A stretch of 64,000 bases of DNA from Atherix ibis (Eukaryota; Arthropoda; Insecta; Diptera; Athericidae), in assembly GCA_958298945.1 (NCBI GenBank), contig OY282608.1, forward strand, positions 81,454,806-81,518,805, given 5' to 3'. Position numbers and translations under genes: made by a program. Below the pieces are notes generated by a model. It saw only the letters and a program-made list of their open reading frames with translations, made no database searches and was not told the DNA's origin. Every line of letters begins with the position of its first letter. Position 1 is the stretch's first letter. Positions 1 to 14,340 of this stretch are shown piece by piece.

Positions 1-2643
1 AAACCAATTAACCAAGAAACCAACAAACCAAAAAACCAACAAAACAACAAGCCAACAAACCAACAAACCAACAAACCAACAAACCAACAAACGAACAAAC
101 GAACAAACCAACAAACGAACAAACCAACAAGCCACAAACCGACAAACCAACAGACCAACAAACCAACAAACCAACAAACCAACAAATCAACAAACCAACA
201 AACCAACAAACCAACAAACCAACAAACCAACAAACCAACAAACCAACAAACCAACAAACCAACAAACCAACAAACCAACAAACCAACAAACCAACAAACC
301 AACAATCCAACAAACGAACAAACCAACAAACAAACAAACCAACAAACGAACAAACCAACATGCCAACAAACCAACAAACCAACAAACCAACAAACCAACA
401 AACCAACAAACCAACAAACCAACAAACCAACAAAACAACAAGCCAACAACCCAACAAACCAACAAACCAATAAACCAACAAACCAACAAGCCAACAAGCC
501 AAGAAACCAACAAACAAACAAACCAACAAACCAACAAACCAACAAACCAACAAACCAACAAACCAACAAACCAACAAACCAACAAACCAACAAACCAATA
601 AACCAACAAACAAATAAACCAACAAACGAACAAACCAACAAACCAACAAACCATCAAAGCAACAAACCAACAAACCAACAAACCAACAAACCAACAAACT
701 AACAAGCCAACAAACCAACAAACAAACCAGCCAACAAGCCAACAAACCAAGAAGCCAACAAACGAACAAATCAACGAGACAACAAACCAACAAGTTAACA
801 AACGAACAAACCAACAAACCAACAAACCGAGTAACCAAGAAACCAACAAACCAGCAAACCAAGAAACCAACAAACCAACAAACCAACAAACCAACAAGCC
901 AACAAGCCAATAAACCAACACGCCAACGAACGAACAAACCAACAAACCAACAAACCAACAAACAAATAAACCAACAAACGAACAAACCAACAAACCAACA
1001 AACCATCAAAGCAACAAACCAACAAACCAACAAACCAACAAACCAATAAACCAACAAGCCAACAAGATAACAAACGAACAAACCAACAACCCAACAAACC
1101 AACAAGCGAACAAACCAACAAACCAACAAACCAACAAGCCAACAAGCCAACAAACCAACTACCCAACAAGCCAACAAACCAACAAACCAACAAACGAACA
1201 AAACAACAAACCAACAACCCAACAAACCAACAAACCAACACACCAACAAACCAACAAACCAACAAACCAACAAACCAACAAACGAACAAACGAACAAACC
1301 AACAAATGAACAAACCAACAAGCCACAAACCGACAAACCAACAGACCAACAAACCAACAAACCAACAAACCAACAAACCAACAAACCAACAAACCAACAA
1401 ACCAACAAACCAACAAACCAACAAACCAACAAACCAACAAACAAACAAACCAACAAACCAACAAACCAACAAACCAACAAACCAACAAACCAACAAACCA
1501 ACAAACCAACAATCCAACAAACGAACAAACCAACAAACAAACAAACCAACAAACGAACAAACCAACATGCCAACAAACCAACAAACCAACAAACCAACAA
1601 ACCAACAAACCAACAAACCAACAAACCAACAAAACAACAAGCCAACAACCCAACAAACCAACAAACCAATAAACCAACAAACCAACAAGCCAACAAGCCA
1701 AGAAACCAACAAACAAACAAACCAACAAACCAACAAACCAACAAACCAACAAACCAACAAACCAACAAACCAACAAACCAACAAACAAATAAACCAACAA
1801 ACGAACAAACCAACAAACCAACAAACCATCAAAGCAACAAACCAACAAACCAACAAACCAACAAACCAACAAACTAACAAGCCAACAAACCAACAAACAA
1901 ACCAGCCAACAAGCCAACAAACTAAGAAGCCAACAAACGAACAAATCAACGAGACAACAAACCAACAAGTTAACAAACGAACAAACCAACAAACCAACAA
2001 ACCGAGTAACCAAGAAACCAACAAACCAGCAAACCAAGAAACCAACAAACCAACAAACCAACAAACCAACAAGCCAGCAAGCCAATAAACCAATACGCCA
2101 ACGAACGAACAAACCAACAAACCAACAAACCAACAAACAAATAAACCAACAAACGAACAAACCAACAAACCAACAAACCATCAAAGCAACAAACCAACAA
2201 ACCAACAAACCAACAAACCAACAAACCAACAAGCCAACAAGATAACAAACGAACAAACCAACAACCCAACAAACCAACAAGCGAACAAACCAACAAACCA
2301 ACAAACCAACAAGCCAACAAGCCAACAAACCAACAACCCAACAAGCCAACAAACCAACAAACCAACAAACGAACAAAACAACAAACCAACAACCCAACAA
2401 ACCAACAAACCAACATACCAACAAACCAACAAACCAACAAACCAACAAACCAACAAGCCAACAAACGAACAAACCAACAAACCAACAAACCAAGTAACCA
2501 ACAAACCAACAAACCAATAAACCAACAAACCAACAAACCAACAAACCAACAAGCCAACAAACCAACAAACCAACAAACCAACAAACCAACAAACCAACAA
2601 ACCAACAAACCAACAAACCAACAAGTCAACAAACCAACAAACT
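1..2643 (+). repeat. HOR copy 0, left end cut by window; two fused partial HORs
   Basis: The window opens in block L (AATTAACC near 6) and runs through D (131), T (301-365), C, H, S (about 697-795), R, B, G and N (TACCC form at 1159). It then jumps from N straight to the ACGAAC cluster before a second D (1322), skipping V and J, and passes again through T, C, H, S, R, B, G, N and V to the J marker at 2644. The second S has the rare CTAAGAAG form (1921), and N carries ACATACC (about 2413) where most copies have ACACACC. Both are shared with sequence near 9.4-9.9 kb. Confidence 0.85.
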
Positions 2644-4099
2644 ATGTTAACAAGCCAACAAGCCAAAAAACCAACAAGCCAACAAACGAACAAACCAACA
2701 AGTCAACAAACCAACAAGCCAACAAACGAACAAACCAACAAACAAACAAGCCAACGAACCAACAAACCAACAAACCAACAAACCAACAAACCAACAAACA
2801 AATAAACCAACAAACGAACAAACCAACAAACCAACAAACCATCAAAGCAACAAACCAACAAACCAACAAACCAACAAACCAACAAACTAACAAGCCAACA
2901 AACCAACAAACCAACAAGCCAACAAGCCAATAAACCAACACGCCAACGAACGAACAAACCAACAAACCAACAAACCAACAAACAAATAAACCAACAAACG
3001 AACAAACCAACAAACCAACAAACCATCAAAGCAACAAACCAACAAACCAACAAACCAATAAACCAACAAACCAACAAGCCAACAAGCCAAGAAACCAACA
3101 AACAAACAAACCAACAAACCAACAAACCAACAAACCAACAAACCAACAAACCAACAAACCAACAAACCAACAAACAAATAAACCAACAAACGAACAAACC
3201 AACAAACCAACAAACCATCAAAGCAACCAACCAACAAACCAACAAACCAACAAACCAACAAACTAACAAGCCAACAAACCAACAAACAAACCAGCCAACA
3301 AGCCAACAAACCAAGAAGCCAACAAACGAACAAATCAACGAGACAACAAACCAACAAGTTAACAAACGAACAAACCAACAAACCAACAAACCGAGTAACC
3401 AAGAAACCAACAAACCAGCAAACCAAGAAACCAACAAACCAACAAACCAACAAACCAACAAGCCAACAAGCCAATAAACCAACACGCCAACGAACGAACA
3501 AACCAACAAACCAACAAACCAACAAACAAATAAACCAACAAACGAACAAACCAACAAACCAACAAACCATCAAAGCAACAAACCAACAAACCAACAAACC
3601 AACAAACCAACAAATCAACAAGCCAACAAGATAACAAACGAACAAACCAACAACCCAACAAACCAACAAGCGAACAAACCAACAAACCAACAAACCAACA
3701 AGCCAACAAGCCAACAAACCAACAAACCAACAATCCAACAAACGAACAAACCAACAAACAAACAAACCAACAAACGAACAAACCAACATGCCAACAAACC
3801 AACAAACCAACAAACCAACAAACCAACAAACCAACAAACCAACAAAAAAACAAACCAACAAAACAACAAGCCAACAACCCAACAAACCAACAAACCAACA
3901 AACCAACAAACCAACAAACCAACAAACCAACAAACCAACAAACCAACAAACCAACAATCCAACAAACGAACAAACCAACAAACAAACAAACCAACAAACG
4001 AACAAACCAACATGCCAACAAACCAACAAACCAACAAACCAACAAACCAACAAACCAACAAACCAACAAACCAACAAACCAACAAAACAACAAGCCAAC

Positions 4100-6455
4100 A
4101 ACCCAACAAACCAACAAACCAATAAACCAACAAACCAACAAGCCAACAAGCCAAGAAACCAACAAACAAACAAACCAACAAACCAACAAACCAACAAACC
4201 AACAAACCAACAAACCAACAAACCAACAAACCAACAAACAAATAAACCAACAAACGAACAAACCAACAAACCAACAAACCATCAAAGCAACAAACCAACA
4301 AACCAACAAACCAACAAACCAACAAACTAACAAGCCAACAAACCAACAAACAAACCAGCCAACAAGCCAACAAACTAAGAAGCCAACAAACGAACAAATC
4401 AACGAGACAACAAACCAACAAGTTAACAAACGAACAAACCAACAAACCAACAAACCGAGTAACCAAGAAACCAACAAACCAGCAAACCAAGAAACCAACA
4501 AACCAACAAACCAACAAACCAACAAGCCAACAAGCCAATAAACCAACACGCCAACGAACGAACAAACCAACAAACCAACAAACCAACAAACCAACAAACC
4601 AACAACCCAACAAACCAACAAACCAATAAACCAACAAACCAACAAGCCAACAAGCCAAGAAACTAACAAACAAACAAACCAAAAAACCAACAAACCAACA
4701 AACCAACAAACCAACAAACCAACAAACCAACAAACCAACAAACCAACAAACCAACAAACCAACAAACCAACAAACCAACAAACCAACAAACCAACAAGCC
4801 AACAAACCAACAAACCAACAAGCCAACAAACCAATTAACCAAGAAACCAACAAACCAAAAAACCAACAAAACAACAAGCCAACAAACCAACAAACCAACA
4901 AACCAACAAACGAACAAACGAACAAACCAACAAACGAACAAACCAACAAGCCACAAACCGACAAACCAACAGACCAACAAACCAACAAACCAACAAACCA
5001 ACAAATCAACAAACCAACAAACCAACAAACCAACAAACCAACAAACCAACAAACCAACAAACCAACAAACCAACAAACCAACAAACCAACAAACCAACAA
5101 ACCAACAAACCAACAATCCAACAAACGAACAAACCAACAAACAAACAAACCAACAAACGAACAAACTAACATGCCAACAAACCAACAAACCAACAAACCA
5201 ACAAACCAACAAACCAACAAACCAACAAACCAACAAACCAACAAAACAACAAGCCAACAACCCAACAAACCAACAAACCAATAAACCAAGAAACCAACAA
5301 ACAAACAAACCAACAAACCAACAAACCAACAAACCAACAAACGAACAAACCAACAAACGAACAAACCAACAAGCCACAAACCGACAAACCAACAGACCAA
5401 CAAACCAACAAACCAACAAACCAACAAATCAACAAACCAACAAACCAACAAACCAACAAACCAACAAACCAACAAACCAACAAACCAACAAACCAACAAA
5501 CCAACAAACCAACAAACCAACAAACCAACAAACCAACAATCCAACAAACGAACAAACCAACAAACAAACAAACCAACAAACGAACAAACCAACATGCCAA
5601 CAAACCAACAAACCAACAAACCAACAAACCAACAAACCAACAAACCAACAAACCAACAAACCAACAAAACAACAAGCCAACAACCCAACAAACCAACAAA
5701 CCAATAAACCAAGAAACCAACAAACAAACAAACCAACAAACCAACAAACCAACAAACCAACAAACCAACAAACCAACAAACCAACAAACCAACAAACCAA
5801 TAAACCAACAAACAAATAAACCAACAAACGAACAAACCAACAAACCAACAAACCATCAAAGCAACAAACCAACAAACCAACAAACCAACAAACCAAAAAA
5901 CTAACAAGCCAACAAACCAACAAACAAACCAGCCAACAAGCCAACAAACCAAGAAGCCAACAAACGAACAAATCAACGAGACAACAAACCAACAAGTTAA
6001 CAAACGAACAAACCAACAAACCAACAAACCGAGTAACCAAGAAACCAACAAACCAGCAAACCAAGAAACCAACAAACCAACAAACCAACAAACCAACAAG
6101 CCAACAAGCCAATAAACCAACACGCCAACGAACGAACAAACCAACAAACCAACAAACCAACAAACAAATAAACCAACAAACGAACAAACCAACAAACCAA
6201 CAAACCATCAAAGCAACAAACCAACAAACCAACAAACCAACAAACCAACAAACCAACAAACCAACAAGCCAACAAGATAACAAACGAACAAACCAACAAC
6301 CCAACAAACCAACAAGCGAACAAACCAACAAACCAACAAACCAACAAGCCAACAAACCAACTACCCAACAAGCCAACAAACCAACAAACCAACAAACGAA
6401 CAAAACAACAAACCAACAACCCAACAAACCAACAAACCAACACACCAACAAACCA
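4100..6455 (+). repeat. 2.35-kb segmental duplication, copy A
   Basis: From block C near 4.1 kb to the end of block N near 6.45 kb, the order and the private variants match 6456-8800 at an offset of about 2,342-2,358 bp. Shared oddities include CTAAGAAG in S (4375), a direct B-to-C join (about 4570), AAGAAACTAAC at about 4660, a truncated C (AATAAACCAAGAAACC near 5280) and two closely spaced D blocks. Edges are approximate because they fall in pure octamer runs. Confidence 0.8.
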
Positions 6456-8800
6456 ACAAACCAACAAACCAACAACCCAACAAACCAACAAACCAATAAA
6501 CCAACAAACCAACAAGCCAACAAGCCAAGAAACCAACAAACCAACAAACCAACAAACCAACAAACCAACAAACCAACAAACCAACAAACCAACAAACAAA
6601 TAAACCAACAAACGAACAAACCAACAAACCAACAAACCATCAAAGCAACAAACCAACAAACCAACAAACCAACAAACCAACAAACTAACAAGCCAACAAA
6701 CCAACAAACAAACCAGCCAACAAGCCAACAAACTAAGAAGCCAACAAACGAACAAATCAACGAGACAACAAACCAACAAGTTAACAAACGAACAAACCAA
6801 CAAACCAACAAACCGAGTAACCAAGAAACCAACAAACCAGCAAACCAAGAAACCAACAAACCAACAAACCAACAAACCAACAAGCCAACAAGCCAATAAA
6901 CCAACACGCCAACGAACGAACAAACCAACAAACCAACAAACCAACAAACCAACAACCCAACAAACCAACAAACCAATAAACCAACAAACCAACAAGCCAA
7001 CAAGCCAAGAAACTAACAAACAAACAAACCAAAAAACCAACAAACCAACAAACCAACAAACCAACAAACCAACAAACCAACAAACCAACAAACCAACAAA
7101 CCAACAAACCAACAAACCAACAAACCAACAAACCAACAAACCAACAAGCCAACAAACCAACAAACCAACAAGCCAACAAACCAATTAACCAAGAAACCAA
7201 CAAACCAAAAAACCAACAAAACAACAAGCCAACAAACCAACAAACCAACAAACCAACAAACGAACAAACGAACAAACCAACAAACGAACAAACCAACAAG
7301 CCACAAACCGACAAACCAACAGACCAACAAACCAACAAACCAACAAACCAACAAATCAACAAACCAACAAACCAACAAACCAACAAACCAACAAACCAAC
7401 AAACCAACAAACCAACAAACCAACAAACCAACAAACCAACAAACCAACAAACCAACAAACCAACAATCCAACAAACGAACAAACCAACAAACAAACAAAC
7501 CAACAAACGAACAAACCAACATGCCAACAAACCAACAAACCAACAAACCAACAAACCAACAAACCAACAAACCAACAAACCAACAAACCAACAAAACAAC
7601 AAGCCAACAACCCAACAAACCAACAAACCAATAAACCAAGAAACCAACAAACAAACAAACCAACAAACCAACAAACCAACAAACCAACAAACGAACAAAC
7701 CAACAAACGAACAAACCAACAAGCCACAAACCGACAAACCAACAGACCAACAAACCAACAAACCAACAAACCAACAAATCAACAAACCAACAAACCAACA
7801 AACCAACAAACCAACAAACCAACAAACCAACAAACCAACAAACCAACAAACCAACAAACCAACAAACCAACAAACCAACAATCCAACAAACGAACAAACC
7901 AACAAACAAACAAACCAACAAACGAACAAACCAACATGCCAACAAACCGACAAACCAACAAACCAACAAACCAACAAACCAACAAACCAACAAACCAACA
8001 AACCAACAAAACAACAAGCCAACAACCCAACAAACCAACAAACCAATAAACCAACAAACCAACAAACAAACAAACCAACAAACCAACAAACCAACAAACC
8101 AACAAACCAACAAACCAACAAACCAACAAACCAACAAACCAATAAACCAACAAACAAATAAACCAACAAACGAACAAACCAACAAACCAACAAACCATCA
8201 AAGCAACAAACCAACAAACCAACAAACCAACAAACCAACAAACTAACAAGCCAACAAACCAACAAACAAACCAGCCAACAAGCCAACAAACCAAGAAGCC
8301 AACAAACGAACAAATCAACGAGACAACAAACCAACAAGTTAACAAACGAACAAACCAACAAACCAACAAACCGAGTAACCAAGAAACCAACAAACCAGCA
8401 AACCAAGAAACCAACAAACCAACAAACCAACAAACCAACAAGCCAACAAGCCAATAAACCAACACGCCAACGAACGAACAAACCAACAAACCAACAAACC
8501 AACAAACAAATAAACCAACAAACGAACAAACCAACAAACCAACAAACCATCAAAGCAACAAACCAACAAACCAACAAACCAACAAACCAACAAACCAACA
8601 AACCAACAAGCCAACAAGATAACAAACGAACAAACCAACAACCCAACAAACCAACAAGCGAACAAACCAACAAACCAACAAACCAACAAGCCAACAAACC
8701 AACTACCCAACAAGCCAACAAACCAACAAACCAACAAACGAACAAAACAACAAACCAACAACCCAACAAACCAACAAACCAACACACCAACAAACCAACA
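6456..8800 (+). repeat. 2.35-kb segmental duplication, copy B
   Basis: This is the partner of 4100-6455 with the same block order: S with CTAAGAAG at 6732, B-to-C join near 6930, L at 7180, paired D blocks at 7300 and 7723, T, C, H, S, R, B, G, and N with TACCC at 8703. Private differences include CCGAC after ATGCC at about 7945 and CTAACATGCC only in copy A (5168). Homology ends near 8800, where copy B continues into a D block and copy A into C. Confidence 0.8.
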
Positions 8801-10155
8801 AACCAACAAACCAACAAACCAACAAACGAACAAACGAACAAACCAACAAACGAACAAACCAACAAGCCACAAACCGACAAACCAACAGACCAACAAACCA
8901 ATAAACCAACAAACCAACAAACCAACAAACCAACAAACCAACAAACCAACAAACCAACAAACCAACAAACCAACAAACCAACAAACCAATAAACCAACAA
9001 ACCAACAAACCAACAAACCAACAATCCAACAAACGAACAAACCAACAAACAAACAAACCAACAAACGAACAAACCAACATGCCAACAAACCAACAAACCA
9101 ACAAACCAACAAACCAACAAACCAACAAACCAACAAACCAACAAACCAACAAAACAACAAGCCAACAACCCAACAAACCAACAAACCAATAAACCAACAA
9201 ACCAACAAGCCAACAAGCCAAGAAACCAACAAACAAACAAATTAACAAACCAACAAACCAACAAACCAACAAACCAACAAACCAACAAACCAACAAACCA
9301 ACAAACAAATAAACCAACAAACGAACAAACCAACAAACCAACAAACCATCAAAGCAACAAACCAACAAACCAACAAACCAACAAACCAACAAACTAACAA
9401 GCCAACAAACCAACAAACAAACCAGCCAACAAGCCAACAAACTAAGAAGCCAACAAACGAACAAATCAACGAGACAACAAACCAACAAGTTAACAAACGA
9501 ACAAACCAACAAACCAACAAACCGAGTAACCAAGAAACCAACAAACCAGCAAACCAAGAAACCAACAAACCAACAAACCAACAAACCAACAAGCCAACAA
9601 GCCAATAAACCAACACGCCAACGAACGAACAAACCAACAAACCAACAAACCAACAAACAAATAAACCAACAAACGAACAAACCAACAAACCAACAAACCA
9701 TCAAAGCAACAAACCAACAAACCAACAAACCAACAAACCAACAAACCAACAAGCCAACAAGATAACAAACGAACAAACCAACAACCCAACAAACCAACAA
9801 GCGAACAAACCAACAAACCAACAAACCAACAAGCCAACAAGCCAACAAACCAACAACCCAACAAGCCAACAAACCAACAAACCAACAAACGAACAAAACA
9901 ACAAACCAACAACCCAACAAACCAACAAACCAACATACCAACAAACCAACAAACCAACAAACCAACAAACCAACAAGCCAACAAACGAACAAACCAACAA
10001 ACCAACAAACCAAGTAACCAACAAACCAACAAACCAATAAACCAACAAACCAACAAACCAACAAACCAACAAGCCAACAAACCAAAAAACCAACAAACCA
10101 ACAAACCAACAAACCAACAAACCAACAAACCAACAAGTCAACAAACCAACAAACT

Positions 10156-12246
10156 ATGTTAACAAGCCAACAATTCAAAAAACCAACAAGCCAACAAACG
10201 AACAAACCAACAAGTCAACAAACCAACAAGCCAACAAACGAACAAACCAACAAACAAACAAGCCAACGAACCAACAAACGAACAAACCAACAAGCCACAA
10301 ACCGACAAACCAACAGACCAACAGACCAACAAACCAACAAACCAACAAACCAACAAACCAACAAACCAACAAACCAACAAACCAACAAACCAACAAACCA
10401 ACAAACCAACAAACCAACAATCCAACAAACGAACAAACCAACAAACAAACAAACCAACAAACGAACAAACCAACATGCCAACAAACCAACAAACCAACAA
10501 ACCAACAAACCAACAAACCAACAAACCAACAAACCAACAAACCAACAAACCAACAAACCAACAAACCAACAAACCAACAACCCAACAAACCAACAAACCA
10601 ATAAACCAACAAACCAACAAGCCAACAAGCCAAGAAACTAACAAACAAACAAACCAAAAAACCAACAAACCAACAAACCAACAAACCAACAAACCAACAA
10701 ACCAACAAACCAACAAACCAACAAACCAACAAACCAACAAACCAACAAACCAACAAACCAACAAACCAACAAACCAACAAACCAACAAACCAACAAGCCA
10801 ACAAACCAACAAACCAATTAACCAAGAAACCAACAAACCAAAAAACCAACAAAACAACAAGCCAACAAACCAACAAACCAACAAACCAACAAACCAACAA
10901 ACGAACAAACGAACAAACCAACAAACGAACAAACCAACAAGCCACAAACCGACAAACCAACAGACCAACAAACCAACAAACCAACAAACCAACAAATCAA
11001 CAAACCAACAAACCAACAAACCAACAAACCAACAAACCAACAAACCAACAAACCAACAAACCAACAAACCAACAAACCAACAAACCAACAAACCAACAAA
11101 CCAACAAACCAACAATCCAACAAACGAACAAACCAACAAACAAACAAACCAACAAACGAACAAACCAACATGCCAACAAACCAACAAACCAACAAACCAA
11201 CAAACCAACAAACCAACAAACCAACAAACCAACAAAACAACAAGCCAACAACCCAACAAACCAACAAACCAATAAACCAACAAACCAACAAGCCAACAAG
11301 CCAAGAAACCAACAAACAAACAAACCAACAAACCAACAAACCAACAAACCAACAAACCAACAAACCAACAAACCAACAAACCAACAAACCAACAAACAAA
11401 TAAACCAACAAACGAACAAACCAACAAACCAACAAACCATCAAAGCAACAAACCAACAAACCAACAAACCAACAAACCAACAAACTAACAAGCCAACAAA
11501 CCAACAAACAAACCAGCCAACAAGCCAACAAACCAAGAAGCCAACAAACGAACAAATCAACGAGACAACAAACCAACAAGTTAACAAACGAACAAACCAA
11601 CAAACCAACAAACCGAGTAACCAAGAAACCAACAAACCAGCAAACCAAGAAACCAACAAACCAACAAACCAACAAACCAACAAGCCAACAAGCCAATAAA
11701 CCAACACGCCAACGAACGAACAAACCAACAAACCAACAAACCAACAAACAAATAAACCAACAAACGAACAAACCAACAAACCAACAAACCATCAAAGCAA
11801 CAAACCAACAAACCAACAAACCAACAAACCAACAAACCAACAAGCCAACAAGATAACAAACGAACAAACCAACAACCCAACAAACCAACAAGCGAACAAA
11901 CCAACAAACCAACAAACCAACAAGCCAACAAGCCAACAAACCAACTACCCAACAAGCCAACAAACCAACAAACCAACAAACGAACAAAACAACAAACCAA
12001 CAACCCAACAAACCAACAAACCAACACACCAACAAACCAACAAACCAACAAACCAACAAACCAACAAGCCAACAAACGAACAAACCAACAAACCAACAAA
12101 CCAAGTAACCAACAAACCAACAAACCAACAAACCAACAAACCAACAAACCAACAAACCAACAAGCCAACAAACCAACAAACCAACAAACCAACAAACCAA
12201 CAAACCAACAAACCAGCAAACCAACAAGTCAACAAACCAACAAACT
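10156..12246 (+). repeat. HOR copy 2, canonical (2,091 bp)
   Basis: The full block order J-D-T-C-L-D-T-C-H-S-R-B-G-N-V is present. J carries a private AATTC in place of AAGCC (about 10172). D blocks are at 10294 and 10941 and the first has a doubled AGACC. Length equals 8 x 261 + 3, the residue expected for two D units and one J unit. Confidence 0.9.
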
Positions 12247-13729
12247 ATGTTAACAAGCCAACAAGCCAAAAAACCAACAAGCCAACAAACGAACAAACCA
12301 ACAAGTCAACAATCCAACAAGCCAACAAACGAACAAACCAACAAACAAACAAGCCAACGAACCAACAAACGAACAAACCAACAAGCCACAAACCGACAAA
12401 CCAACAGACCAACAAACCAACAAACCAACAAACCAACAAACCAACAAACCAACAAACCAACAAACCAACAAACCAACAAACCAACAAGCCAACAAGCCAA
12501 GAAACCAACAAACAAACAAACCAAAAAACCAACAAACCAACAAACCAACAAACCAACAAACCAACAAACCAACAAACCAACAAACCAACAAACCAACAAA
12601 CCAACAAACCAACAAACCAACAAACCAACAAACCAACAAGCCAACAAACCAACAAACCAACAAGCCAACAAACCAATTAACCAAGAAACCAACAAACCAA
12701 AAAACCAACAAAACAACAAGCCAACAAACCAACAACCCAACAAACCAACAAACCAACAAACGAAAAAACGAACAAACCAACAAACGAACAAACCAACAAG
12801 CCACAAACCGACAAACCAACAGACCAACAAACCAACAAACCAACAAACCAACAAACCAACAAACCAACAAACCAACAAACCAACAAACCAACAAACCAAC
12901 AAACCAACAAACCAACAAACCAACAAACCAACAAACCAACAAACCAACAATCCAACAAACGAACAAACAAACAAACAAACAAACCAACAAACGAACAAAC
13001 CAACATGCCAACAAACCAACAAACCAACAAACCAACAAACCAACAAACCAACAAACCAACAAAACAACAAGCCAACAACCCAACAAACCAACAAACCAAT
13101 AAACCAACAAACCAACAAGCCAACAAGCCAAGAAACCAACAAACAAACAAACCAACAAACCAACAAACCAACAAACCAACAAACCAACAAACCAACAAAC
13201 CAACAAACCAACAAACCAACAAACAAATAAACCAACAAACGAACAAACCAACAAACCAACAAACCATCAAAGCAACAAACCAACAAACCAACAAACCAAC
13301 AAACCAACAAACTAACAAGCCAACAAACCAACAAACAAACCAGCCAACAAGCCAACAAACCAAGAAGCCAACAAACGAACAAATCAACGAGACAACAAAT
13401 CAACAAGTTAACAAACGAACAAAGCAACAAACCAACAAACCGAGTAACCAAGAAACCAACAAACCAGCAAACCAAGAAACCAACAAACCAACAAACCAAC
13501 AAACCAACAAGCCAACAAGCCAATAAACCAACACGCCAACGAACGAACAAACCAACAAACCAACAAACCAACAAACAAATAAACCAACAAACGAACAAAC
13601 CAACAAACCAACAAACCATCAAAGCAACAAACCAACAAACCAACAAACCAACAAACCAACAAACCAACAAACCAACAAACCAACAAACCAACAAACCAAC
13701 AAACCAACAAGTCAACAAACCAACAAACT
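12247..13729 (+). repeat. HOR copy 3, shortened (1,483 bp; first T and G-N-V missing)
   Basis: After J and D (12385) the first T and the AACCC/AATAAACC part of C are missing; L follows near 12675. The copy then runs D (12800), T, C, H, S, R, B and the ATCAAAGC unit, and jumps to the AAGTCAAC tail before the next J, omitting G, N and V. Private variants: ACGAAAAAACGAAC near 12757 and AAAGCAAC at about 13420; the former recurs at about 16350 and 17412. Confidence 0.87.
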
Positions 13730-13758
13730 ATGTTAACAAGCCAACAAGCCAAAAAACC
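13725..13758 (+). repeat. Block J of the reference HOR (boundary marker with ATGTTAAC)
   Basis: J reads AAACTATG, then a 5-bp unit TTAAC, then AAGCCAAC, AAGCCAAA and AAACCAAC. The TTAAC unit lacks three bases of the octamer, so register shifts by -3 here. GTTAAC is palindromic (an HpaI site). J occurs 26 times in the window and is the natural origin for numbering HOR copies. Confidence 0.93.
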
Positions 13759-13867
13759 AACAAGCCAACAAACGAACAAACCAACAAGTCAACAAACCAA
13801 CAAGCCAACAAACGAACAAACCAACAAACAAACAAGCCAACGAACCAACAAACGAAAAAACCAACAA

Positions 13868-13896
13868 GCCACAAACCGACAAACCAACAGACCAAC
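13868..13896 (+). repeat. Block D, first occurrence in the reference HOR (7-bp unit)
   Basis: D reads AAGCCAC (7 bp, one A missing), then AAACCGAC, AAACCAAC and AGACCAAC. The one-base deletion is preserved in nearly every D block of the window. D is preceded here by AAACAAAC, AAGCCAAC, GAACCAAC and an ACGAAC-type unit. Confidence 0.92.
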
Positions 13897-13983
13897 AAAC
13901 CAACAAACCAACAAACCAACAAACCAACAAACCAACAAACCAACAAACCAACAAACCAACAAACCAACAAACCAACAAACCAA

Positions 13984-14048
13984 CAATCCAACAAACGAAC
14001 AAACCAACAAACAAACAAACCAACAAACGAACAAACAAACATGTCAAC
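13984..14048 (+). repeat. Block T, first occurrence in the reference HOR
   Basis: T runs AATCCAAC, AAACGAAC, AAACCAAC, AAACAAAC, AAACCAAC, AAACGAAC and ends in an ATG-containing octamer (here ATGTCAAC, elsewhere ATGCCAAC). It supplies the CAT/ATG that opens many spurious frames on both strands. Confidence 0.9.
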
Positions 14049-14144
14049 AAACCAACAAACCAACAAACCAACAAACCAACAAACCAACAAACCAACAAAC
14101 CAACAAACCAACAAACCAACAAACCAACAAACCAACAAACCAAC

Positions 14145-14230
14145 AACCCAACAAACCAACAAACCAATAAACCAACAAACCAACAAGCCAACAAGCCAAG
14201 AAACTAACAAACAAACAAACCATAAAACCA
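14145..14230 (+). repeat. Block C, first occurrence (form ending in AAAAAACC)
   Basis: C runs AACCCAAC, AAACCAAT, AAACCAAC, AAGCCAAC, AAGCCAAG, AAACTAAC (usually AAACCAAC), AAACAAAC and then a unit usually AAACCAAA (here AAACCATA). This first C lacks the AAAACAAC lead-in of the second C. Confidence 0.88.
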
Positions 14231-14340
14231 ACAAACCAACAAACCAACAAACCAACAAACCAACAAACCAACAAACCAACAAACCAACAAACCAACAAAC
14301 CAACAAACCAACAAACCAACAAACCAACAAACCAACAAAC

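Larger units (their letters stand above)
2644..10155 (+). repeat. HOR copy 1, 7,512 bp without an internal J block
   Basis: This is the longest interval between J markers and contains several fused HORs. After J it skips to H and B, then cycles repeatedly through T, C, H, S, R, B, G and N. D blocks lie at 4950, 5373, 7300, 7723 and 8866; T blocks near 3732, 3955, 5118, 5540, 7465, 7880 and 9020. The block order breaks at several joins, for example B to C near 4570 and 6930 and N to T near 3730. The last 800 bp closely resemble 1.8-2.64 kb, including the ACATACC variant at about 9934. Length is an exact multiple of 8, as predicted from five 7-bp D units and one 5-bp J unit. Confidence 0.85.

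Noticed and set aside
10156..10641. Recurrent N-terminus MLTSQQAKKPTSQQ, seen at many J positions, as a gene family
   Set aside because: It is simply the translation of block J from its ATG; its conservation is that of the DNA block. It runs on into the generic octapeptide and ends at AATAAACC in block C or similar.
13725..13758. Block J as a promoter, origin or terminator
   Set aside because: Apart from the 6-bp palindrome GTTAAC there is no recognisable promoter box, stem-loop or T-tract. The A/C strand cannot form the hairpin of an intrinsic terminator.
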